In this document: positions 5,867 through 11,226 of the stretch, in pieces
Position numbering within the stretch: the first letter of the stretch is position 1
Layout: every line of letters begins with the position of its first letter
Assembly (NCBI GenBank): GCA_002785325.1
Contig: PFMH01000116.1
Coordinates: 1 to 11,226, forward strand
Reading direction: 5' to 3'
Length of the DNA: 11,226 nt
Source: a bacterium (Candidatus Howlettbacteria) CG_4_10_14_0_8_um_filter_40_9
GTDB taxonomy: Bacteria; Patescibacteriota; CPR2; UBA1875; GCA-2785325
Notes under the pieces: generated by a model
Databases searched by the model: none
What the model saw: the letters and a program-made list of their open reading frames with translations, nothing else
What the model was told of the DNA's origin: nothing
Program-made: the position numbers and the translations under genes

Positions 5867-6559
5867 CTAGATATTTCCCTTCAGATATCTTTGCCTTTTT
5901 TCCTCTGGGAATTTTTCGATCGCATATCGGAGCATCGTTCTCGGCATTTCTTTATAATGTTTTTTTAAGAATCCTTCTTCGACGCCCATATCTCTATTCC
6001 CCACCTCCCGGAGCATCCAACCGACGGATTTATGGATAAGATCATGAGTATCATTTAAAAGTATCTCGGAAATATTCAGAGTGTCTGAAAAGTCATTATT
6101 TCTGATAAACATTGCGGTTGATATAATGGCGATTCGTTTTTCCCAAATATCGTTAGAAGAAGCAAAGTCATAGAGTATGTCGCGCGGTTTATCGAGCAGA
6201 TGCGCTCCCACTATTCTCGGGCAGGTAACGTCGACAAGATCCCAGTTGTTGATATATTTCGTATTTTTTATATATAGGTTGTAAATATTTTCCTCATCTT
6301 TTGGATATTTCATCGCCATGATGATAAGCGCCGTCATCCTTTCCTCGTGGATCGGCGATTTTAAAAGTTCTGTCAACTCGTCTATCTCTAGATCCTTGTG
6401 TTTTTTCGCCACTTTCCTTATTTCTGGAACAGTAATACCGATAAATTGGTCTCCTTCACCATATTCCCCCTTCCCAGTTTTGAAAAATCGCCTAAAGTTC
6501 ACGGCTCTTTCCGGATCCGCAGTTTTGTATAGATTTTTTTTGAGTTCTTGTAAGACCAT
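5867..6559 (-). CDS. alkD: AlkD-like DNA alkylation repair glycosylase (HEAT-like fold)
   Basis: This is a 230-residue AlkD-family protein. Known members remove positively charged alkylated purines such as 3- and 7-methyl adducts without base flipping, using a solenoid of HEAT-like helices. The early motif FIGITVPEIRKVAKKH (39-54) and the later block HKSVGWMLREVGNRD (176-190) are typical of the family. W106 and D110 (NNWDLVD) have the spacing of the catalytic Trp and Asp in Bacillus cereus AlkD. R142 in WEKR probably matches the DNA-contacting Arg; residue assignments are by motif, not alignment. The length is normal. It starts 14 bp after the SLOG-like gene and is probably co-transcribed. 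An AGAAGG sequence sits almost on the ATG, closer than usual, and no alternative start codon lies nearby. Confidence 0.92.
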   Translation of the reverse strand: MVLQELKKNLYKTADPERAVNFRRFFKTGKGEYGEGDQFIGITVPEIRKVAKKHKDLEIDELTELLKSPIHEERMTALIIMAMKYPKDEENIYNLYIKNTKYINNWDLVDVTCPRIVGAHLLDKPRDILYDFASSNDIWEKRIAIISTAMFIRNNDFSDTLNISEILLNDTHDLIHKSVGWMLREVGNRDMGVEEGFLKKHYKEMPRTMLRYAIEKFPEEKRQRYLKGNI

Positions 6560-6573
6560 TCCTTCTAAATTAA

Positions 6574-7095
6574 TTACGATGAGATATTTTCAATAATTTT
6601 CTTCAATTCTTGAATTTTAATATATTCGAGCCTAAGGCCGATGTCTTCGGGAAGTTCAGCTGAAATAAATTCCTTGATGATATAAATGGTTTTGGGATTA
6701 TAGTATCCTGAGAAGCCAATCTCTGCCATGACCATTCCTCCATAGCCAAGGCAGAACATAACGTCGCATTCTTCGTTGAATTTAGACGGTTGTAGCGGCC
6801 ATTTACCGCAAGAGATAACTTCACCGAGGTCTATATTTAGATAACTTTCGTAGTCATCATCCATTGGCACGATCTCATATATCTTTTTGCCTCCGAACTT
6901 TAGGAATTCTTTTCCAAAAAATTCCAGTAAAGAACCTTTGTCCGGAGTTAAAATTATCTCATGCTCGGACTCCGCAAAAATCTTTGCAACAAGTGAGAGC
7001 TTGGATTCCCTATCTTCAAGCTCCTTTCGATTAAGCTGTGGTGTTCGATTAGTCCTATAATTCCTATTCTCATGGATCAATTTTAGCACAAACAT
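6574..7095 (-). CDS. SLOG/LOG-like Rossmann protein, unknown function
   Basis: This is a 173-residue protein of no assigned function. The frame stays open back to 7299, but upstream of 7095 it only shadows the permease gene and reads as Ser/Thr-rich low complexity, so I chose the ATG at 7095, 7 bp after the permease stop. The order of elements recalls the SLOG/LOG superfamily: an early strand and helix, EHEIILTPDKGSLLEF, GGKKIYEIVP, then CDVMFCLGYGGMVMAEI where LOG proteins have a Gly-rich phosphate loop followed by Glu. The usual PGGxGTxxE is degenerate (GYGGMVMAE), so LOG phosphoribohydrolase activity is doubtful; nucleotide or ligand binding is more likely. The fold assignment comes from pattern only. 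No Shine-Dalgarno sequence is present, and translation probably re-initiates after the permease. Confidence 0.6.
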   Translation of the reverse strand: MFVLKLIHENRNYRTNRTPQLNRKELEDRESKLSLVAKIFAESEHEIILTPDKGSLLEFFGKEFLKFGGKKIYEIVPMDDDYESYLNIDLGEVISCGKWPLQPSKFNEECDVMFCLGYGGMVMAEIGFSGYYNPKTIYIIKEFISAELPEDIGLRLEYIKIQELKKIIENISS

Positions 7096-7102
7096 GTGAA
7101 GA

Positions 7103-7906
7103 TTAGACTGCGATGTCTCTTTTCGAGAACCAGATGACGGAGAGGATGGAGAAGATGATACCGGTTCCGAGGAAGACAATCCAAGCGTAGTCGATGATCT
7201 CGCCGTGGACAAGGACTTTGTTTGGTTGGAAGTAGTAGAAAAACGATCCATAGCGGATGTCGCGAAGATTTTCTCGCAGTCCCCCCAAGATATTTCCAAA
7301 GTACATAAGTATAAGCACGGCAGCCGGTATAAAGTTCGCCCGTCCTTTTTCGGAAAGGATCGCGGAGAAGAAAATGGCTATGGAGAAAACGGCGAATCCA
7401 AAGGCAAAGGCGAGAAGTCCAAAGCGGAAGAAATTTTCAGACTTTACCTGTATGCCATAAAAGGAAGCGATCGGAAAGACGGCGCCGATGGAAAGAATTA
7501 CAAATGCGGCAAGAGCGGCAATGCCTGAGAGATATTTGGCGATAAAGAGTTCCAGTCTCGAGATGGGCTGGGAGAGGAGCAGTTCGATAGTCCCCTTTTC
7601 GATCTCGCCTGCGATCGCCCCGCTGGCAAAAGAAACCATGAGTAAGATCAGCATGATCGGCCAGATAAATGTAAACATCTCGGAACTTATGAATCCCTCG
7701 AAAGTCGTAAACGATGCGGGATCGATACCGAAGGCCTCCATAAAACCTTTTGGCATGGTCTGGATCAGTTTTTCGATTTGTTCGAAAGATTCGCTAAAGG
7801 ATGGGAAAATGCCGGTATACATCCAGAGGAAGCCAACGGCTGCTCCAGAATATATAAGGATCGAGGTTTTTCTGTCTCTGATTGTACGTAAGAATATTGT
7901 GAACAT
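7103..7906 (-). CDS. ABC-2 family transporter permease
   Basis: This is a 267-residue integral membrane subunit of an ABC exporter. About six spans are visible: roughly 15-33, 78-98, 126-150, 160-183, 190-208 and 240-260. A large extracytoplasmic loop follows span 1 (about 34-75). The cytoplasmic segment GEIEKGTIELLLSQPISR (100-117) is the conserved ABC-2 motif that couples to the ATPase. The arrangement matches NatB/BcrB-type permeases. The partner ATPase is encoded at 8845-9750, separated by the hydrolase gene and a repeat-filled spacer. Substrate is unknown; sodium, peptide antibiotic, lipid or polysaccharide are all possible. The ATG lies just after an AT-rich heptamer tract, without a clear ribosome binding site. 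Confidence 0.88.
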   Translation of the reverse strand: MFTIFLRTIRDRKTSILIYSGAAVGFLWMYTGIFPSFSESFEQIEKLIQTMPKGFMEAFGIDPASFTTFEGFISSEMFTFIWPIMLILLMVSFASGAIAGEIEKGTIELLLSQPISRLELFIAKYLSGIAALAAFVILSIGAVFPIASFYGIQVKSENFFRFGLLAFAFGFAVFSIAIFFSAILSEKGRANFIPAAVLILMYFGNILGGLRENLRDIRYGSFFYYFQPNKVLVHGEIIDYAWIVFLGTGIIFSILSVIWFSKRDIAV

Positions 7907-7923
7907 AACTTATAAAATTATAA

Positions 7924-7944
7924 TTTCTAATATCTAATTTCTAA
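7924..7944. repeat. three tandem heptamers, TWTCTAA, upstream of the ABC permease gene
   Basis: Three contiguous 7-bp units fit TWTCTAA (TTAGAWA on the mRNA strand), and a fourth, degenerate unit follows toward the permease start. The tract ends about 17 bp from the ATG. Its period and TTAG core match the array before typA, but the orientation relative to the gene is opposite. Confidence 0.55.
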
Positions 7945-7983
7945 ACAATTTCCAAACTCAAATGTTCTAAAACTTTTTATCTT

Positions 7984-8060
7984 TCATCCTGACGAAGGAA
8001 GGATCTCTGTCTTGATAAGTTCGGGCAGGTGCCGAGATTCCTCATTCCTCGGAATGACAG
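7984..8060. repeat. long REP-like imperfect inverted repeat, copy C
   Basis: The arms at 7984-8007 and 8034-8057 are an imperfect 24-nt inverted repeat (CATCCTGA...GGATCTC against GAGATTCC...GGAATGA). It resembles a widespread bacterial intergenic repeat of the CATCCTGAGCGAAG type. It begins the spacer between the hydrolase stop and the permease start. It could dampen or process the transcript there and so uncouple the permease from the ATPase. Confidence 0.65.
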
Positions 8061-8065
8061 AAGCG

Positions 8066-8845
8066 TCAAACCTCTATCTCCATCTTATCTCGAGCCAATA
8101 CTACCTCTCCATCAAAAGTTTCTTTAACTTCTGATACCAGGTCCTTGTCATATCCGGATGGCAATAGATGGCTCAAGATTACCTTTTTCACTTTGGCTTC
8201 TTTCGCCATAGTCCCAATCTGCTTTGTATTTAAATGCACAGGGACGTCTATCCCCTTGTGAAAAGAACAGTCGGCGATAAAGACGTCGGCGTCTTTCGCT
8301 GCCTTCTTTATCCCCTCACAGTCAGAAGTATCGCCGGAGAAAACAACTGTCTTCCCATCTATTTCAAATCTATACGCATAAGACGGGACGTCGAGATGCT
8401 GGACCGAGAAAGGCGTTACGGAGAATCCTTCGAACGATTTTTTATCTTCCAATTCCCTGTATCTTATCTGTTCACCCATGCTATCTATGTGCTTCTTGTG
8501 GTAGTAGGCTCCCTTAAGGGTTTCGATAAATGCTGGTGTTCCTTTCGGACCATATATCTCTTTCGGACTGATCTTAATATTGTAAATGGCGATTTTCAGA
8601 TAGAGCCTCATCAACAATGGTACGAGCTCTGTAGTATGGTCGGAGTGAAAGTGGGTAAGGAAAATATAATCGATATCATCCGGGTCTATTCCCAGATCGA
8701 TCAAACGGAAGTTCGTGCCCATTCCGCAATCAACGAGTACTCTCTTATCATTAATTTCCAAAAGATAAGACGGTCCGTAATGCTCAAGATCTGATGGGAA
8801 TGAACCGCTTCCTAAAATAGTTATTTTTATTTTATTGTTTTTCAT
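8066..8845 (-). CDS. metallo-beta-lactamase-fold hydrolase, RNase Z-like
   Basis: This is a 259-residue metal-dependent hydrolase with the RNase Z/arylsulfatase-like branch of the fold. The start TILGSGSFPSDLEHYGPSYLLE fits that branch. The two-metal site is complete by motif: HFHSDH (65-70), H150 (VQHLD), D172 (SGDTSD) and H226 (LSHLLP). A long RNase Z exosite arm is not obvious, so tRNA 3' processing is uncertain; a phosphodiesterase or small-molecule hydrolase is equally possible. The ATG shares its A with the TAA stop of the ABC ATPase (TAATG), a classic translational coupling, so the two proteins should be made together. The permease gene lies beyond a 159-bp spacer. No signal peptide is visible, so the enzyme is cytosolic. 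Confidence 0.87.
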   Translation of the reverse strand: MKNNKIKITILGSGSFPSDLEHYGPSYLLEINDKRVLVDCGMGTNFRLIDLGIDPDDIDYIFLTHFHSDHTTELVPLLMRLYLKIAIYNIKISPKEIYGPKGTPAFIETLKGAYYHKKHIDSMGEQIRYRELEDKKSFEGFSVTPFSVQHLDVPSYAYRFEIDGKTVVFSGDTSDCEGIKKAAKDADVFIADCSFHKGIDVPVHLNTKQIGTMAKEAKVKKVILSHLLPSGYDKDLVSEVKETFDGEVVLARDKMEIEV

Positions 8846-9750
8846 TATTTCTTTTTATAAAACTTTAAAAATACATCCTCGAGGGTAGCGTGGGACACTT
8901 CCAGATCAACAATCTTATATTCGAATAACTTCTTTATAATAATATTCAGGTCTCCGCCGACAGTAAAGATAACTCCTCCAGAAATCTCCTCAAGATTTTC
9001 GATTTTCAATTTTTTAAAATCGGCTATATCGTATTTACCGGCAAAACGGGCTTGAACTCGATGGAGTTTTTTCTCCCCAAGCTGGCTGACCGCTTCAACA
9101 CTCACCATTTTCCCGTCTTTTATGATCCCGACTCGGTCGCAAATCCGTTCCACTTCGGGCAGATTGTGCGAAGAGATAAAGATCGTCGTGCCTTTTTCTT
9201 TCAATTTCTCTAAGATCTCATAAATAGTATTTTGAAGAAGCGGGTCGAGTCCGAGCGTTGGCTCATCCATGATCAAAATCTCAGGTTCCGACATAAGAGC
9301 AAGGATAAGTCCGAGTTTCTGCTTGTTTCCCGAAGAAAGTTGTTTGAATTTCTTCTTCGGATCAAATCCAAATGTTCTTGTCAGCTCCTTGGCAAAGGTG
9401 TCAGCCAGAGGCTGATCGGCCTTTGGCCGAGATTTTCCGCGGATGCTTTCGACAAAAGAGATATGCTCTTTTCCGGTCCATTTGTCGTAAAGTTTCACAT
9501 TCCCCGGAAGATAACCGATCTTGCTCTTTAGAAAAACTGACTCTTCACGCAAATCTTTGCCCAGGATGGAGATCGAGCCTTCCGTTGGTCGGATAAAGTC
9601 CATCAAACAGCGGATAGTGGTGGTTTTTCCAGCGCCATTTGGACCCAGAAAGCCAAAAACCTCTCCTTTTTTTATCTCAAAGGAAACCCCATCGACCGCC
9701 TTGGTCTTTCCGTAATATTTTTTTAGATCTTTTATCTCTATAACTGACAT
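8845..9750 (-). CDS. ABC transporter ATP-binding protein (ABC-2 exporter type)
   Basis: This is a 301-residue nucleotide-binding subunit of an ABC-2 exporter. Walker A is GPNGAGKTT (36-44), the signature LSSGNKQK (138-145), Walker B ILIMDEP (158-164), the D-loop LGLDP (166-170) and the switch His H195 (SSHN). At the Q-loop, IGYLPGNVKLYD, Gly83 stands where Gln is usual; LPG variants are common in this antibiotic/sodium-export branch. Residues about 220-301 form the C-terminal accessory domain ending in ATLEDVFLKFYKKK. The partner permease is at 7103-7906. This is the first gene of the run and overlaps the hydrolase by one base. A possible -10 box lies 6 bp before the ATG, with no Shine-Dalgarno sequence, which would give a leaderless message. 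Substrate unknown. Confidence 0.94.
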   Translation of the reverse strand: MSVIEIKDLKKYYGKTKAVDGVSFEIKKGEVFGFLGPNGAGKTTTIRCLMDFIRPTEGSISILGKDLREESVFLKSKIGYLPGNVKLYDKWTGKEHISFVESIRGKSRPKADQPLADTFAKELTRTFGFDPKKKFKQLSSGNKQKLGLILALMSEPEILIMDEPTLGLDPLLQNTIYEILEKLKEKGTTIFISSHNLPEVERICDRVGIIKDGKMVSVEAVSQLGEKKLHRVQARFAGKYDIADFKKLKIENLEEISGGVIFTVGGDLNIIIKKLFEYKIVDLEVSHATLEDVFLKFYKKK

Positions 9751-9756
9751 ATAAAC

Positions 9757-9762
9757 ATTATG
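9757..9762 (-). promoter_or_regulatory. possible -10 box for the ABC operon, leaderless geometry
   Basis: CATAAT on the minus strand ends 6 bp before the ABC ATPase ATG, the same distance as in the miniprotein gene. No convincing -35 box or TGn extension is seen, so the call is weak. Confidence 0.3.
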
Positions 9763-9819
9763 ACTTATAGGCTAGGGAAATTCCATATCTGTTATGACAT
9801 ATCTCCAAATCGTTCTCTC

Positions 9820-9989
9820 CCCGACTATCAGTTCGAAAAAAGAACAATCGAATGAGTGAAAGTTTGAAAAGATGACTCCGGGCTTCACGCTTGTTGTCAT
9901 TTTTCATACATGAGTGAATGAAGATTGTGACATTTTGAGAATCTGTCTAGTCGAAAAGCTTTTTGTTACTTTTTGGCACCAAAAAGTAA
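9820..9989. repeat. structured intergenic repeat, copy R2
   Basis: This is the second copy of the element at 4849-5017, with the same block order: 9820-9829, 9865-9877, the identical 20-mer 9890-9909, 9911-9919 and 9945-9953. Stem 1 pairs 9865-9876 with 9896-9906, keeping the single bulged G (9871). Stem 2 pairs 9966-9975 with 9980-9989 and is fully Watson-Crick: outer pairs T-A, T-A and A-T replace C-G, C-G and G-U of R1. It lies between the ABC operon start and the cold-shock gene terminator, and REP-like copy D follows 17 bp later. No gene is visible in the 413-bp spacer 9751-10163; besides this repeat, copy D and the terminator it holds nothing I can name. Confidence 0.7.
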
Positions 9990-10005
9990 GAGGTTAATAA
10001 AGGTT

Positions 10006-10059
10006 GATTCTGAACCCTCCTTCGCATTGCTATGGGCGGGCAAACAAGCCAGAATGACA
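10006..10059. repeat. REP-like palindrome with internal arm, copy D
   Basis: ATTCTG (10007-10012) pairs with CAGAAT (10050-10055), followed by GACA as in copies A and C. Inside are a CCC...GGG partial stem and a CTTCGC-type core, so this is a longer form of the family than copy A. It sits directly after R2, as copy A sits after R1. Confidence 0.65.
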
Positions 10060-10117
10060 TAATGATTATTTCGCTTAAAACTAACAACTAAAAATATTGT
10101 TGGCATTTTGTCCTTAG

Positions 10118-10152
10118 AAAAAAAACCCCCCGCCTTTGGCGGGGGTTTTTTT
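10118..10152. terminator. strong bidirectional rho-independent terminator
   Basis: CCCCCGCC (10127-10134) and GGCGGGGG (10138-10145) form a perfect 8-bp GC stem with a 3-nt loop. It has eight A on the left and seven T on the right, so it can act on either strand. Its evident role is to end the cold-shock gene, whose stop lies about 12 bp upstream on the minus strand. It isolates that gene from R2 and the ABC operon. Confidence 0.93.
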
Positions 10153-10163
10153 AATTTTCAGTA

Positions 10164-10379
10164 TTACTCTGCTGCTGGTACGAGAGAAACTTTTGTTGCG
10201 TTTGCTCCCTTTGGGCTTTGAGTTACTTCAAACTGAACGGCGTCGCCTTCTTTAAGGTCGTCAAATGCTACTCCTTCGAGTTCATTTGAGTGAAAGAATA
10301 AATCTTTCTCTTCGCCTTCGATCTGGATGAATCCAAATCCACGTTCTTTTACGAGACGTTTGATTGTTCCTGTTTGCAT
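10164..10379 (-). CDS. cold-shock domain protein (CspA family)
   Basis: This 71-residue single cold-shock domain binds single-stranded RNA or DNA and acts as an RNA chaperone. RNP1 is RGFGFIQI (13-20) and RNP2 is LFFHS (27-31). The usual KWFN before RNP1 is replaced by KRLVKE, so one aromatic of the binding face is missing, as in the KRL-type single-domain proteins of several phyla. The acidic loop EGEEKD and the end KGANATKV are normal. The gene has its own extended -10 promoter, an ~84-nt leader without a clear Shine-Dalgarno sequence, and a strong terminator, so it is monocistronic. The long leader could mediate cold induction as in E. coli cspA, although I see no exact cold box. It shares the RNA-chaperone theme with the helicase and TypA in this window. 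Confidence 0.95.
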   Translation of the reverse strand: MQTGTIKRLVKERGFGFIQIEGEEKDLFFHSNELEGVAFDDLKEGDAVQFEVTQSPKGANATKVSLVPAAE

Positions 10380-10457
10380 TTTGATCGCTTAGTTGTTAAA
10401 CACACATTTATAAGATGCAAAAAAGTTCGACTACGCTTAGTGTTTGCACGCTACTTG

Positions 10458-10468
10458 TGACTTAGTCA
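10458..10468. promoter_or_regulatory. 11-bp palindrome at the cold-shock gene start site, possible operator
   Basis: TGACTTAGTCA has perfect 5-bp arms around a central base. It overlaps the downstream edge of the -10 box and the predicted transcription start (~10461), where a bound dimer would block initiation. No regulator for it is encoded in the window. Confidence 0.4.
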
Positions 10469-10496
10469 TTATAGCACAGAATACAAAGAATGTATA
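10468..10496 (-). promoter_or_regulatory. cold-shock gene promoter, sigma-70-like with extended -10
   Basis: On the minus strand, -10 TATAAT (10468-10473) is a perfect consensus preceded by TGC, an extended -10. TATACA (10491-10496) is a 4-of-6 -35 match at 17 bp. The predicted start is near 10461. The promoter begins only about 12 bp after the CDGSH gene stop. The leader contains a 7-bp pairing between 10415-10421 and 10443-10449. Confidence 0.8.
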
Positions 10497-10507
10497 CAGC
10501 GAACTGA

Positions 10508-11215
10508 TTAACTCTCCTCTTCAATTATACCATCGCGAAAACCGCACGAGATATGAGAGCCATCGCAAAAAGGTTTATTGGCTGACTCGCCACAACGGCA
10601 CAGAGCTTGCCTATTTCTTACCTCATACTTAAAACCGTCGGCGGACTCGATAGGAATACCGCCTTTTAGATACAATGGCCCGCTGACTTTTCTCTCTGGG
10701 TCCTGAACCAGACCGATCGACGGGTCACACTCCGGCTCGCAAGCTTCCCCTGTTTTTTTGTCTATCGCTACTAGCCGTCCAGAGGGACAAAGTTCTGCTT
10801 CTTTGATACAAAGTTCCTTGGATTTAAGATCATCCGAATCCGCAGCTAACTGCCAAACCCCTCTTTCAATGTCGCAAAATCGCGCACCCGCGCAAAGACT
10901 TCGAACATCGCCCAATGTAACTCCGCCACCCTTTATGATTTCTACCTGTTCTTCATAAGTTTTTCTGCTGGCAGTTTCTTTACCATCAAAATTGGTTTCC
11001 TTATGCATTCCATCGCAATACGGATGATTTTTAGATTTACCGCAGCGGCAAAGAGAACACTTTTCCTTAGCATCGAAGCTTTTTCCTTTTTTCCACCCTC
11101 TCGAGTCACCGTTTTCATCACAAACGATGATCTGTTCAGATAACGGGATCTCTCCGGTCACAAGATACGAACCGTCTTCTATAACTTTTACCTTTAATTT
11201 CTTTTTATCTACCAA
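10508..11215 (-). CDS. iron-sulfur protein with two CDGSH domains flanking a ferredoxin-like segment
   Basis: This 235-residue cytosolic protein has three apparent cluster sites. CDGSH domain 1 has ligands C56, C58, C67 and H71 (CRCGKS...CDGMH). CDGSH domain 2 has C206, C208, C217 and H221 (CRCGES...CDGSH). Each should bind one [2Fe-2S] through three Cys and one His. Between them, C108, C114, C136 and C143 (CPSG) resemble the divergent Fer4_19-type mono-cluster domain. Related proteins are thought to act in electron transfer or iron-sulfur handling, but the partner is unknown. The start codon is TTG, preceded by GAGG at a 7-nt spacing, which supports it. The frame has no stop up to the window edge 11 bp upstream, so a slightly earlier start cannot be excluded. 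No terminator separates it from the cold-shock gene. Confidence 0.9.
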   Translation of the reverse strand: MVDKKKLKVKVIEDGSYLVTGEIPLSEQIIVCDENGDSRGWKKGKSFDAKEKCSLCRCGKSKNHPYCDGMHKETNFDGKETASRKTYEEQVEIIKGGGVTLGDVRSLCAGARFCDIERGVWQLAADSDDLKSKELCIKEAELCPSGRLVAIDKKTGEACEPECDPSIGLVQDPERKVSGPLYLKGGIPIESADGFKYEVRNRQALCRCGESANKPFCDGSHISCGFRDGIIEEES

Positions 11216-11226
11216 GACGATGCCTC

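Noticed and set aside
7096..7299. N-terminal extension of the SLOG-like gene upstream of 7095
   Set aside because: The extra 68 residues are Ser/Thr-rich low complexity produced by reading the permease gene in another frame; the ATG at 7095 directly after the permease stop is more plausible.
7205..7937. Plus-strand open frames across the permease region
   Set aside because: They lie antisense to a gene with clear ABC-2 motifs and membrane spans, and their translations are low-complexity shadows.
102..8068. UGA recoding (Gracilibacteria/SR1 code)
   Set aside because: The dehydrogenase and the metallo-hydrolase both end naturally at TGA at their expected lengths.

Overview
The window looks like a piece of a small-genome bacterium, most likely a member of the Patescibacteria/CPR (Parcubacteria-like). 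That is an inference from the style of the proteins: a DEAD-box helicase with an ANTGTGKT motif I and a basic N-terminal tail, a D-lactate-dehydrogenase-like enzyme, AlkD and a cold-shock protein. Moderately AT-rich intergenic DNA with short repeats points the same way. TGA is a normal stop here (dehydrogenase and MBL genes), so the UGA-glycine code of Gracilibacteria/SR1 does not apply. Many genes lack a Shine-Dalgarno sequence, and several promoters have an extended -10 (TGn) element.

Layout. From 102 to 3271 three genes run on the minus strand: a D-2-hydroxyacid dehydrogenase, a 57-residue membrane miniprotein at 1217-1390, and the ribosome-associated GTPase TypA/BipA. Back-to-back extended -10 promoters at 3348-3376 (typA) and 3404-3432 drive divergent transcription. 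The rightward one drives the only plus-strand gene, a DEAD-box RNA helicase (3600-4832), through a ~160-nt leader made almost entirely of two large hairpins. A ~200-bp structured repeat (R1) follows it.

From 5106 to 9750 six minus-strand genes follow. In transcription order they are an ABC ATPase, a translationally coupled RNase Z-like metallo-beta-lactamase-fold hydrolase, an ABC-2 permease, a SLOG/LOG-like Rossmann protein of unknown function, an AlkD-type DNA glycosylase, and a membrane-anchored M23 peptidase. A REP-like palindrome and a heptamer repeat tract separate the hydrolase from the permease. A second copy of the structured repeat (R2) lies upstream of the ABC ATPase.

From 10118 to 11215 are a cold-shock protein with a strong bidirectional terminator and its own promoter, and a protein with two CDGSH [2Fe-2S] domains flanking a four-cysteine ferredoxin-like segment.

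How they fit together. TypA, the DEAD-box helicase and the cold-shock protein all serve ribosome or RNA handling at low temperature, and all three have their own promoter and a long or structured leader. The ABC genes form an export unit with a hydrolase inserted in it. The most unusual content is non-coding: R1/R2 with compensatory stem changes, the two-hairpin helicase leader, and period-7 repeats directly upstream of start codons.
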